Shown here: in pieces, positions 1 to 8,079 of the stretch | Layout of the letters: each line of letters starts with the position of its first letter | Position numbering within the stretch: the stretch's first letter is position 1 | Assembly: GCA_966250325.1 (NCBI GenBank) | Contig: CBINGY010000003.1 | Coordinates: 62,001 to 126,000 of the forward strand | Length of the DNA stretch: 64,000 nt | From: Jiulongibacter sp966250325 | GTDB lineage: Bacteria; Bacteroidota; Bacteroidia; Cytophagales; Spirosomataceae | Direction: 5' to 3' | The notes under the pieces: generated by a model | What the model was told of the DNA's origin: nothing | Database searches by the model: none | Seen by the model: only the letters and a program-made list of their open reading frames with translations | Translations under genes and position numbers: made by a program

Positions 1-1208
1 ACCGGACCATGATGTGTATAAAAAAGAGTGTCGGTAATTACCATTCCTGTTTTTAACTTATACTGTTCGAGTCTAATTTTCGTCTTTTTCCACCTGCCAT
101 CATGATAGTACTCTTTCTTAGAGCTGTCTTTAAATTTAATTTTATAGAAATCCATGACATCAGGACCGGTATTCGTTACGCCCCAGGCTATGTTTTTATT
201 AAATCCTATGATTACGCCTGGTACCCCTGGCAGGCAGGCTCCGTACACGTTTACTTCTGGGCTAATCAGCTGTGCCTGGTACCAGATTGAAGGTAGAGTA
301 AGGCCCAGGTGAGGATCATTGCTAAGAATGGGAAGCCCGGTTGCTGATTTTTTTCCTGCAATTGCCCAGTTGTTACTTCCAATTTCTGATTTTGGGGATA
401 TCCAACTCAATTCCTTATTTTCAGGGTCAAGGCTCGCCATTATTTGCTCAGGAAGCTGAGGGATTTTGAGAGGTTCAAAATCATAGCGGGTGCCTTCAGG
501 AATGATGGGAGATTCAACGAAAGGGTAATTGGGAAACAGGTCATTGACTACATCCATACCAAATTTTTGGGCAGTCCTTGTCATTCTGAGATCATTACTT
601 CCGCCGTTAAGTTGATTTCTCATGTTCATCATCATGAGCATGGTTTTGTAAGGAGACCATTTTTCCGGCAAATAATTCAGAATTTTATATTCCACCGGAA
701 GATCTTTGTCTGACAATCTCTCAATGTAAGCATTCACGCCAGCGGAGTAGGCCTCCAGATCTGATTTGACCGTTGGGGCTTCATTTAATCTCTCGATAAT
801 TTCTGCAGCGGCTTTTGCCATGCCTGATCGGCGATTGTACCGGTCATATTCAAGGGCCTGTTTACCAACCACCTCGGTAAGTCTGCCAGAGGCTACCAGC
901 GTGTAAAACTCCATTTGCCAGAGGCGATCAGAAGCTACCATATAACCCTGTGCCATGTAAAGGTCATGCTCGTTTTGAGCAAAAATGTGGGGAACTTGAT
1001 TTTCGTCCAGATGGATTGTTACGGGACCGATTAGTCCGGGTATATCCAATTGATCTTTCCGCAAATCGGCGTTGAGAGCATTTTGCCAGAAACCTGTAAA
1101 CGGGCTAAAAAGCTTGCCCAAAGGGGGGATTGTCCCAATTGAATTTCCCAGAAAGTAAAGGACTATTGCCAGTACGAGTGTAGGCCAAACCGCTTTCCAG
1201 ATTTTCAT
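1..1208 (-). CDS. Penicillin acylase family amidase (3' end cut by window edge)
   Basis: The reverse strand reads open from an ATG at 1208 to the window edge, giving about 402 residues without the C-terminus. An N-terminal hydrophobic segment (about residues 5-25) suggests a membrane anchor or signal. The motif GSNNW at about 277-281 is the autocleavage junction of the Ntn-hydrolase penicillin/acyl-homoserine-lactone acylases, so Ser278 should become the N-terminal nucleophile of the beta chain. It is followed by NDPHL and by a GVPGVIIGFN..AWG block, also typical of the family. The family hydrolyses amide bonds of N-acylated small molecules, usually in the periplasm. The substrate cannot be told from sequence: beta-lactams, acyl-homoserine lactones or N-acyl amino acids are all possible. 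Confidence 0.9.
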   Translation of the reverse strand, partial: MKIWKAVWPTLVLAIVLYFLGNSIGTIPPLGKLFSPFTGFWQNALNADLRKDQLDIPGLIGPVTIHLDENQVPHIFAQNEHDLYMAQGYMVASDRLWQMEFYTLVASGRLTEVVGKQALEYDRYNRRSGMAKAAAEIIERLNEAPTVKSDLEAYSAGVNAYIERLSDKDLPVEYKILNYLPEKWSPYKTMLMMMNMRNQLNGGSNDLRMTRTAQKFGMDVVNDLFPNYPFVESPIIPEGTRYDFEPLKIPQLPEQIMASLDPENKELSWISPKSEIGSNNWAIAGKKSATGLPILSNDPHLGLTLPSIWYQAQLISPEVNVYGACLPGVPGVIIGFNKNIAWGVTNTGPDVMDFYKIKFKDSSKKEYYHDGRWKKTKIRLEQYKLKTGMVITDTLFYTHHGP

Positions 1209-1322
1209 GCAGCAGGTTTTTACAGGGTTTGTTGATCATGCAATTTAATAAAAAAGTATGCATGCAGATCATTGACGCTGCTAAATTATTGACCAACCGG
1301 CCAAAAGAGATGTATCAGGGAA

Positions 1323-1484
1323 TCAGTGTTTAGGGCATTTCTTACAATGCTTGCCCTTCTTTTTATATGCTTTGCAGCATTTTTTGTGTACACAGCAGTC
1401 GCCGGCTTCCCAAACCATCTTAAAAAGAGGATTTGCATCACGGGAAGTGGCAGATGAAAGACCAAATTCAATTGTATTTTCCAT
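1323..1484 (-). CDS. Small Cys/Lys/His-rich protein, 53 residues
   Basis: I do not recognise this protein. It starts at an ATG at 1484; a TTG seven codons upstream is also in frame. The N-terminal half is ordinary (MENTIEFGLSSATSRDAN). The C-terminal 25 residues are packed with Cys, Lys and His: a DCCVHKKCCK block, then GKHCKKCPKH, six cysteines in all. This suggests a small metal-binding or zinc-ribbon-like protein, which is inference. It lies downstream of the ferritin gene on the same strand but is separated from it by a strong terminator, so it probably has its own promoter. The biased composition and clean reading frame argue for a real gene. Confidence 0.6.
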   Translation of the reverse strand: MENTIEFGLSSATSRDANPLFKMVWEAGDCCVHKKCCKAYKKKGKHCKKCPKH

Positions 1485-1578
1485 ACGAATCCTTTGACCT
1501 TGCAAATGTATAAAATTAATTTAGATCAAGTCTAAATTAATGGCAAAATTATGGAAGACCTATGCTGAAAACTAAAGA

Positions 1579-1611
1579 AAAACGGGACTTTCCTAAGAAA
1601 GCCCCGTTTTT
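1579..1611 (-). terminator. Intrinsic terminator after ferritin gene
   Basis: A 13-base inverted repeat with a 4-base loop and a single mismatch is flanked by A and T runs. It sits 20 bases beyond the ferritin stop codon. The flanking runs could make it work in both directions. Confidence 0.85.
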
Positions 1612-1630
1612 ACAGCATTATCTGAGATTC

Positions 1631-2140
1631 TCAGGCTTCGTTATTTGCCGTGAGTACTCTTTTAGAAAGTTCATCATTCAAAAGATATAAGGCGGAAGAA
1701 TTATCACCAATCATCTCCAGTTTCTTGAGGAGTGTTTTAACACTGGCTTCTTCCTCTACCTGTTCTGTGATAAACCATTGCAGGAAAGTATGCGTAGCAA
1801 AATCTCCCTCATCGAGTGCTTGTCTCACCAGAGAATAGATACTTTTAGTTACTTCCTTTTCATGAGCGAGAGTCTTTTCAAAGCAGTCTATAATACTTTC
1901 AAACTCATTTGGTGGAGCAGCTATGGCTTTCATCGTTATCTTTCCATCCACTTCATGCATGTAATTGAATTGTTTTTCTGAGTGCATGAGTTCTTCCTGT
2001 GCCTGTACTTTAAAGTAATTGGCAAATCCATCCAGATCGCGGTCCAGAAAATACGAGCACATAGAGAGGTACATATGGGCTGAGTAAATTTCTTTGTGGT
2101 ATTGCTCATTAAGCATTTCCTGCATCTTTGGACTTATCAT
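1631..2140 (-). CDS. ftnA: Ferritin (iron storage, ferroxidase)
   Basis: This 169-residue protein is a bacterial non-haem ferritin. It oxidises Fe(II) at a di-iron site and stores the mineral in a 24-subunit cytoplasmic shell. The ferroxidase ligands sit where E. coli FtnA has them: Glu17, Tyr24, Glu50, His53 (in QEELMHSEKQF), Glu94, Gln127 and Glu130. Length is normal for the family. It appears monocistronic: a strong hairpin follows it, and the upstream membrane-protein gene ends 52 bases before its start. Ferritin genes often respond to iron or peroxide, but I see no Fur-like site I could defend. Confidence 0.95.
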   Translation of the reverse strand: MISPKMQEMLNEQYHKEIYSAHMYLSMCSYFLDRDLDGFANYFKVQAQEELMHSEKQFNYMHEVDGKITMKAIAAPPNEFESIIDCFEKTLAHEKEVTKSIYSLVRQALDEGDFATHTFLQWFITEQVEEEASVKTLLKKLEMIGDNSSALYLLNDELSKRVLTANNEA

Positions 2141-2192
2141 ATCTGCGTTTGTTTTAGATTATTGAACTTCTTTCGAGAGACCTTATATTTTC

Positions 2193-2924
2193 TCAAAGTT
2201 CTGTATTTTTTAATTGTTCTGCCATTTTAAGGTCTAACATAAATCTGTACATAAGGTATAGACTCAGGTATCCAAAGTAAACAGAGATGGCATAGCGATC
2301 GTTCAAGTCTTTCATGTACATACTGAAAGCTCCTGTGATGTCAAAAACGAAAAGAATGATAATAGCCCATATCCCGGTGGCATGCAGTTTTTTGTCACGC
2401 CATAAGAAATAGATGGCCGAGACCAGCAGAGTATCCAGAAATACAAACAATACGACAGCAAGAGTTATTAAAAATGACATCTCCGGGATAAGGTAAATAG
2501 CCACAAAAAGGAAAAAGGTAAATGCCACTAAAATCACCCCTATAAAATTCTTCCAGCTACGAATGGTCAAAAAGCCGGAAACACGCCTGATATTATAGAA
2601 AAAGCAGAGTCGTCCGGTGATGAAGAGTAACATAGCCACAAAGTTTGTTATTTCCAGCGGATGATAGGAGATTAGAAAAAATCCTAGTGAACTTAGAATA
2701 AGCCCGGCAAATGTATTTCTGAAATGAGCGGAACGTCGCTCCGGAAGGTGATTTCTAAAATACACGCCACTAAGTAATAGTACAGGGAATGTTTTCAGAA
2801 TGGGTAAGTAAGGCCACCAATCATTATATTGTGCAATAAGAACAGGAATTAGGAGCGAAAAGTAGAGCCTGTAAATCTGAGAATTTTCTAAAAATTTTGG
2901 AATATGAGATTTAGGGAACGGCAT
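2193..2924 (-). CDS. Polytopic membrane protein, possibly YhhN-like
   Basis: This 243-residue protein has about seven or eight hydrophobic helices joined by short charged loops and no signal peptide, so it should lie in the inner membrane. Size and helix layout resemble the YhhN family, some members of which are lysoplasmalogenases, but no decisive motif is visible and this assignment is weak. It is on the same strand as ferritin, 52 bases upstream of it. Start is the ATG at 2924. Function is unknown. Confidence 0.7.
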   Translation of the reverse strand: MPFPKSHIPKFLENSQIYRLYFSLLIPVLIAQYNDWWPYLPILKTFPVLLLSGVYFRNHLPERRSAHFRNTFAGLILSSLGFFLISYHPLEITNFVAMLLFITGRLCFFYNIRRVSGFLTIRSWKNFIGVILVAFTFFLFVAIYLIPEMSFLITLAVVLFVFLDTLLVSAIYFLWRDKKLHATGIWAIIILFVFDITGAFSMYMKDLNDRYAISVYFGYLSLYLMYRFMLDLKMAEQLKNTEL

Positions 2925-3021
2925 AATTGCCTGCGAACGACAGTTTATCGTTTTCGAAGAGAAGAGGTAATCATCGAATCGATAGGGTAAAAACGATTTT
3001 ACATGTCAAATTGTTTCCTGA

Positions 3022-3095
3022 TTGAAAAATTATCAAATAATTTTTCAAATAATTCTTTACTTGCCTATCAGATATCTCTATGGTTGAAAAATTAT
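3022..3095 (+). promoter_or_regulatory. Palindrome plus direct repeat before the 104-residue orphan gene
   Basis: A perfect 10-base inverted repeat with a 3-base spacer (gaaaaattat-caa-ataatttttc, 3024-3046) lies about 50 bases before the start codon at 3094. The 12-base word ttgaaaaattat at 3022-3033 recurs at 3084-3095, running into the ATG. Two copies of one half-site, the first inside a palindrome, fit an operator bound by a dimeric repressor. The run of A and T makes chance occurrence more likely than usual. Confidence 0.4.
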
Positions 3096-3408
3096 GACAT
3101 CTACAAAGCTTTATGAGGTTCGAATAGATTTTGGTCATTCTTTAGTTTTTCTAAAAGGGAGCAAGCCGCATCAATCTTTTTATTCCAATTTAACTAAGGC
3201 CTCTGCCGCACTTGTAGCCGCTCTTACAGTTAATGGATGGGGTATGTCAGGGATAAATTACACGGCAATTTATCGCTCAGTGAAGAAAAAAGGGAGTTTC
3301 GTGAAATATGTAAGAAAAAATGAAGTTCCTTTTTTCCGGATTGAAATCATTGAACGTGTTATGAATCCGGGACTCAACACATTCGATATTGAACCTGCTC
3401 CGGATTAG
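3094..3408 (+). CDS. Hypothetical protein, 104 residues
   Basis: Not recognised. It is a soluble-looking protein with no signal peptide. It has an Ala-rich stretch around residues 35-45 (KASAALVAAL), then an aromatic/Gly segment and a basic segment (SVKKKGSFVKYVRK). The ATG overlaps the second copy of a repeated 12-base word that also forms a palindrome upstream. It converges on the Wzi-like gene, and the two stop codons share four bases (TTAG). The reading frame is clean and the codon use resembles its neighbours, so it is probably real. Confidence 0.65.
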   Translation: MTSTKLYEVRIDFGHSLVFLKGSKPHQSFYSNLTKASAALVAALTVNGWGMSGINYTAIYRSVKKKGSFVKYVRKNEVPFFRIEIIERVMNPGLNTFDIEPAPD

Positions 3409-5075
3409 AATAACATATCGTAAGGGTCTATATTGAACCGGATTCCGAATGTGAAGAGGTGCGATGTGTTGCTATCTGCGGCTTGCATAGTTTGATGACG
3501 CCTCTGATACCTTAAGTCGATGAAAATATTCTGAAAAACTAGGTAAGTAAGATCTGCTCTCCAAAGCGAAGTTCTTGATTCAATTCCCTGTCCTATTTCA
3601 TTTTCGGTATCACGCGGGCGATCCAGCCGGTAGCTTTTCAGGATATTGCCCCCCCAGTTTTGAAAGGGGCCATCATACCCTTTCAGGTAATGCAGATAGG
3701 TACCTTTCAACAGAATTCTGGGAGAAGGCTGGTATCTTAAGATTCCGATAAACTCCCGGAAGTTTGCTCCCAGCGGGTGGCCTACAGGTGTATTATAATT
3801 AACGGCATTTGTAAATGTGGTGAAATGGCTGAAGGTGTAAGGTCTGGTCTGATTGAACTCTGCCTGCAGGTCCAGATTGTTGATTTTAAAAACATCTACA
3901 TATTTGAGACCTAGCTGAAGGGCGTTTTTCTGGCCGTACCAGCCTTCATTTTGGCTTTCCTGCCGGTTAAACTCATCAAGAACAAACTGACCGTAAACAC
4001 CCATTGTACGCAGTAAATTCAGGCGGAAATCTATACCTACGATGGCATTGTCTGAACTGCCAATGAGACCTTCCACAAACCGGTAGAAGATAACCGGATT
4101 CAGGTAGTTCATGTCAAACTTTCTATTGCCAAAATAAACCATTTCGAACAAGCCGATATTGAGCTTTCGGGTGACGTTGGCATTCAGGTGATGAAACACC
4201 ATGAACTTCCCGGGAATAGTTTCCAAATCGTCCACACTGAAATCTTCCTGTGTATTATTAAGCTTTCCCAGAAGGTTGGTGTATTCAAGACGCCCAAGTT
4301 TTACCTGAGCTGCAAAATTGAAATAAGGAGCACTGAAATCACTTAAGATCAGCGAGCGGATTCCCGATCCTATAAAGTTTTTGCTATGCCCCAGTCTTAG
4401 CATAATATTTTTTGATGGATAGTAAACCAGATAACCGATAGCCTGCATGTAATCACGGCTAAGGCGGGCAGAATCTTCACCAATTACTTTAGTAAATCCG
4501 CTGTAAGGAAAACCGCCGGTGTACTTCTGGTATTCTTTCATATAAGACGGACTACTTGCCTGATTCTCCGTAAAACTGGAGTAAAATCCCAATTTGTTGT
4601 TTACTGCCCCTCGCAAAACCACTCCCCGGGTATTTACAAACTGTCCTTGCTTTCCCTGAGAGAAATTTTCATTTCCTCCATAAAAAGCAAATGCGGGGCT
4701 CACGTGCAGGTTAAAATCTTCTGTTTTAACTGAATAGAAATCTGTCGGCTGAGTAAAAAAATGTTTAAGAAACGGTTTGCCACTAATCAGGCTATCGTTG
4801 GAATATTCCCAATACAATCTTTTTAGGTAGAGAAGGTTTGAGCTGTCAGATTTGGAATAATCCAGTGTATCCGGGGATAACTCATTCATGAACCTTGCAA
4901 GCTGAATCCCCTCATAGGGTCTTATATTTGAATGGAAGTAGTTACTGAGGCCGGGTGCTTTAATTTCAAATCGATCAATGAAATGATAAATATCCTGGTT
5001 TAAAGGCAAAAATGCACTTTGACCGTAACCCGTAAACGAGAACAGAAACAAAAAAAGCCTGTAATACTTGGGCAT
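3405..5075 (-). CDS. Wzi-like capsule-assembly outer-membrane protein
   Basis: This protein of about 556 residues starts with a signal peptide (MPKYYRLFLFLFSF..GYGQ). The rest is rich in alternating aromatic and polar strands and ends in Phe (YDMLF), as outer-membrane barrels do. Overall it matches the Bacteroidota Wzi-like family, thought to help attach surface polysaccharide. I chose the ATG at 5075 over the in-frame TTG at 5096, because a TAACTTTG promoter box covers 5101-5094 on this strand and would place the transcription start between the two codons. The family assignment rests on layout more than on catalytic motifs. Confidence 0.75.
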   Translation of the reverse strand: MPKYYRLFLFLFSFTGYGQSAFLPLNQDIYHFIDRFEIKAPGLSNYFHSNIRPYEGIQLARFMNELSPDTLDYSKSDSSNLLYLKRLYWEYSNDSLISGKPFLKHFFTQPTDFYSVKTEDFNLHVSPAFAFYGGNENFSQGKQGQFVNTRGVVLRGAVNNKLGFYSSFTENQASSPSYMKEYQKYTGGFPYSGFTKVIGEDSARLSRDYMQAIGYLVYYPSKNIMLRLGHSKNFIGSGIRSLILSDFSAPYFNFAAQVKLGRLEYTNLLGKLNNTQEDFSVDDLETIPGKFMVFHHLNANVTRKLNIGLFEMVYFGNRKFDMNYLNPVIFYRFVEGLIGSSDNAIVGIDFRLNLLRTMGVYGQFVLDEFNRQESQNEGWYGQKNALQLGLKYVDVFKINNLDLQAEFNQTRPYTFSHFTTFTNAVNYNTPVGHPLGANFREFIGILRYQPSPRILLKGTYLHYLKGYDGPFQNWGGNILKSYRLDRPRDTENEIGQGIESRTSLWRADLTYLVFQNIFIDLRYQRRHQTMQAADSNTSHLFTFGIRFNIDPYDMLF

Positions 5076-5093
5076 TAGCTGTAAATAAGACCG

Positions 5094-5101
5094 CAAAGTT
5101 A
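5094..5101 (-). promoter_or_regulatory. Candidate -7 box of the Wzi-like gene
   Basis: The reverse strand reads TAACTTTG, an exact match to the Bacteroidota -7 element TAnnTTTG, about 19 bases before the ATG at 5075. I see no clear TTTG -33 partner, so this is only a candidate. Confidence 0.45.
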
Positions 5102-5179
5102 GTTAGTTTTTGAAAGGACTCGGGTTAGTTTTGCAACCAATACTTGTACCCTACTGTTTTTCAGTCAAAGTTTGGCATC

Positions 5180-6415
5180 ATGAAGAAATTCAATATTCCT
5201 GAATTTTACAAAAGCGAAATCATTGGAGAGATAAAGGAGATCAGACGTAGGAAGGACAAATTAAAGCGTGATTTTTCTCCTACTGAATTGAAAATAGGCA
5301 ATTTAACTGTTTATCTCGCCAGGCATTTCGGGTTTTGCTACGGCGTCGAAAATGCAGTTGAAATTGCGTATCGGGCTATTGAAGAAAATCCGGGAAAGCG
5401 AATTTTCCTACTTAGCGAAATGATTCATAATCCGGAAGTAAATGCTGATCTGCTTTCGCGAGGGGTTACTTTTCTGATGGATACCGCAGGCAATAGTATG
5501 TATGACTGGAATAATCTTTCCAAGGAAGATGTGGTCATTGTGCCGGCTTTCGGAACTACCGTGGAACTTCAGAAAAAGCTTAACACCATGGGTATTGATC
5601 CTTATACGTTTGATACCACCTGTCCTTTTGTGGAGAAAGTTTGGAACAGGGCAGCACAGATAGGTGAGAGAGGATATACTGTGGTGGTTCATGGTAAACC
5701 AAATCATGAAGAAACAAGAGCCACTTTTTCACACGCTAAAGAGAATACACCAACGGTCGTTGTCAAAAATATGGAGGAGGCAAAAAATCTGGCTTCGTAT
5801 ATCCGAAAGGAAAAATCTTCTGAAGTTTTCTACAGAGAGTTTGAGGGAAGATATTCCGAAAATTTTGACCCTGAGAAAGATCTACAAAAGATTGGAGTGG
5901 TAAATCAAACCACGATGCTGGCTTCTGAAACTCAGGAAATTGCCGATTACCTGAAAGAGGAAATCCTTGGATTTTATGCTCTCACTGATGAGAGCTCGCA
6001 GGAACGTTTTGCAAATACACGCGATACCTTGTGTTATGCCACCAACGATAATCAATCTGCAACCAGGGCTCTGCTTGATCAAGTTGCAGACGTGGCGATC
6101 GTGGTGGGTGGTTACAACAGCTCTAACACAACGCATCTGGTGGAACTTAGTGAAAATGTACTTCCCACGTATTTTATCAGTTCAGAAAATGATTTGATTT
6201 CCGTATCCGAGATTAAACATTTTGATCTGAAAACCAAGGGGATCATCCTGACAGAAAATCCTTTTCCGATGAAGGAGAACCTAAAAATTTTACTTACCAG
6301 CGGAGCCTCCTGCCCTGATATGATCATGGAAAGGGTGTTGAAAAAATTGACCTCTTTTTTTTGCAATACCCCCGATTGGCAGGACGTTATTAAGCAAGTG
6401 GAAGAGTTGAACTAA
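5180..6415 (+). CDS. ispH: 4-hydroxy-3-methylbut-2-enyl diphosphate reductase
   Basis: IspH catalyses the last step of the MEP isoprenoid pathway, reducing HMBPP to IPP and DMAPP with an oxygen-sensitive [4Fe-4S] cluster. The three cluster cysteines are visible: GFCYGV (about residue 53 from this start), DTTCPFV (about 148) and DTLCYAT (about 285). The HGKPNHEE and SSNTTHL blocks also fit. At 411 residues it is longer than the roughly 315 of E. coli, through an N-terminal extension of about 45 residues and an insertion around residues 210-240; I recall this long form as usual in Bacteroidota. I took the ATG at 5180 rather than one at 5144, because it starts the usual MKKFNIPEFYKS-type leader. 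Confidence 0.95.
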   Translation: MKKFNIPEFYKSEIIGEIKEIRRRKDKLKRDFSPTELKIGNLTVYLARHFGFCYGVENAVEIAYRAIEENPGKRIFLLSEMIHNPEVNADLLSRGVTFLMDTAGNSMYDWNNLSKEDVVIVPAFGTTVELQKKLNTMGIDPYTFDTTCPFVEKVWNRAAQIGERGYTVVVHGKPNHEETRATFSHAKENTPTVVVKNMEEAKNLASYIRKEKSSEVFYREFEGRYSENFDPEKDLQKIGVVNQTTMLASETQEIADYLKEEILGFYALTDESSQERFANTRDTLCYATNDNQSATRALLDQVADVAIVVGGYNSSNTTHLVELSENVLPTYFISSENDLISVSEIKHFDLKTKGIILTENPFPMKENLKILLTSGASCPDMIMERVLKKLTSFFCNTPDWQDVIKQVEELN

Positions 6416-6505
6416 ACGCTTGACTTTCTCAACTTTTTCATATAGATTTATTCCACAGTTTATTTAAAGATTACTTGTTTGTTTAACCTTAAACCTTTTA
6501 CAAAA

Positions 6506-6706
6506 ATGAGCATGCTCGATTATGTAAAATTGATTTTGGAAAAGGTGAGTTTTGACCGTAGGCTGTTTGAGAAAGAATTACAAAAAGGTATCAAGCAGCT
6601 GGTACCAGGCGAAGTGAAACAGTTGAAAGATTGGTGTTACACCCGGTTCGGTTCAGTTTACAGGAATATCCTGAACCGGATTTTTAATCGACCTCAGTTT
6701 GCCTGA
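6506..6706 (+). CDS. Small hypothetical protein, 66 residues
   Basis: Not recognised. It is a charged, soluble, probably helical protein (MSMLDYVKLILEKVSFDRRL...) with one Cys-Tyr segment (LKDWCYTRFGSVY). I prefer the ATG at 6506 over a TTG at 6479. It follows ispH by 90 bases on the same strand and is closed by a hairpin shared with the convergent dihydroorotase gene. Reading frame and codon use look genuine. Confidence 0.65.
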   Translation: MSMLDYVKLILEKVSFDRRLFEKELQKGIKQLVPGEVKQLKDWCYTRFGSVYRNILNRIFNRPQFA

Positions 6707-6709
6707 AGA

Positions 6710-6738
6710 AAAAGGCCCTGTAAGAAACAGGGCCTTTT
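6710..6738 (+). terminator. Bidirectional terminator between the 66-residue gene and pyrC
   Basis: The arms aaaggccctg and cagggccttt pair over 10 bases around a 7-base loop, with A and T runs on both sides. The hairpin sits between two convergent genes and can end both transcripts. Confidence 0.85.
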
Positions 6739-6740
6739 GT

Positions 6741-8078
6741 TTATCTGTCGAATCGTAATCTTTTGCCTTTGTTCTGTTCAAAAAATCTCCCCTCGGCATA
6801 GGCCAGATGTCCTGATACGATGGTAGCTTCCACACTGGATTTGAAGCTGTGACCCTCAAAAGGCGACCATCCACACCGGTAATGTAAACTATCTTTAGTG
6901 ACCACAGTAGGCTTATTCAAATCAGCAATTACGATATCTGCCCAGTAGCCTTCCCGTAAAAAGCCCCTCTCCTCAATCTGGAAACAAATGGCCGGTGCAT
7001 GAGAGGATTTCTCTACGACCTTTTCCAGGGTAATCTTTCCCTCGTGATAGAAATCAAGCATGGCCAGCAGGCTGTGCTGTACCAATGGCAGACCAGCTGG
7101 TGATTCCCAATAATTTTTGTCCTTTTCTTCTCTTAAATGGGGTGCATGATCGGTGGCAAGTATATCGAAATGATCATCAAGTAAAGCCTGGAATAATTTC
7201 TCCCGGTGATCATGTTTTATGGCCGGATTACACTTGATATCGTTACCTAATCTGCGGTAATCTTCGGCATCAAACCATAAATGATGAATGCAGACCTCTG
7301 CCGTTATTTTTTTCTTTTCGAGCGGAATGGAATTGTCGAAAAGCTTGATTTCATCCGAAGAGGAGATGTGAAGAATATGAAGGCGTGTGCCATATTTTTT
7401 TGCGAGGTCTGTGGCCATGGAGGAGGAAATAAGACAGGCTTCTTCATTCCGGATTAGGGCATGAATATCATAGGGGAGCTCACCCGCTTCATATTTTTGT
7501 TTGTAATACGCCAGATTGCTTCGTACGGTGGCCTCGTCTTCACAATGTGTAGCAATGAGCGATGGGAAAGAAGAGAAAATTCGCGTAAGCGTTGATTCAT
7601 TATCCACGAGCATATTTCCGGTGGAGCTGCCCATAAATATTTTCAAACCACAGACACTTCTGATGTCTGTTTTCATGACCTCCTCGTAATTTTCATTGGA
7701 TGCTCCCATAAAAAAGGAGTAATTGGCGAGAGAGGTTCTGGCGGCGATTTCGTATTTATCCTGTAATAATTGTTGGGTGAGTGCATTCGGAACAGTATTG
7801 GGCATTTCCATAAAGCTCGTGGTACCTCCTGCTACAGCTGCACGGGCCTCTGTTTCGATACACGCCTTGTGAGTAAGTCCCGGTTCTCTGAAATGCACCT
7901 GATCGTCTATTACCCCGGGAATAACAATCTTTCCCGATGCATCAATAATGGTTTGTGCCAATGTGGCCGAAATAGATGAATCTATACGTTCAATCCTTCC
8001 TTTTCTAATAAGAATGTCAAAAACCTGTGACCGGCCTTCATTGATAAGCCGACCATTTTTTATCAGAATAGATTCCAT
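6741..8078 (-). CDS. pyrC: Dihydroorotase (pyrimidine biosynthesis)
   Basis: This 445-residue amidohydrolase matches class I dihydroorotase, which interconverts carbamoyl-aspartate and dihydroorotate in de novo pyrimidine synthesis. Visible blocks in order are the metal site VIDDQVHFREPGLTH (about 57-70), the carboxylated Lys in GLKIFMGSSTGNM, THCED, HILHIS and the ATDHAPH aspartate. The first histidine of the usual HxH motif is Gln (Q60-V-H62), confirmed from the DNA. I recall this as common in Bacteroidota homologues, so I keep the functional call. The TPR-like gene upstream ends one base before this start, so the two are probably co-transcribed. Confidence 0.88.
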   Translation of the reverse strand: MESILIKNGRLINEGRSQVFDILIRKGRIERIDSSISATLAQTIIDASGKIVIPGVIDDQVHFREPGLTHKACIETEARAAVAGGTTSFMEMPNTVPNALTQQLLQDKYEIAARTSLANYSFFMGASNENYEEVMKTDIRSVCGLKIFMGSSTGNMLVDNESTLTRIFSSFPSLIATHCEDEATVRSNLAYYKQKYEAGELPYDIHALIRNEEACLISSSMATDLAKKYGTRLHILHISSSDEIKLFDNSIPLEKKKITAEVCIHHLWFDAEDYRRLGNDIKCNPAIKHDHREKLFQALLDDHFDILATDHAPHLREEKDKNYWESPAGLPLVQHSLLAMLDFYHEGKITLEKVVEKSSHAPAICFQIEERGFLREGYWADIVIADLNKPTVVTKDSLHYRCGWSPFEGHSFKSSVEATIVSGHLAYAEGRFFEQNKGKRLRFDR

Positions 8079-8079
8079 G

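Noticed and set aside
444..713. Open frame of 89 residues on the plus strand
   Set aside because: It lies wholly inside the penicillin-acylase gene on the other strand, which has clear catalytic motifs; no start signal or homology.
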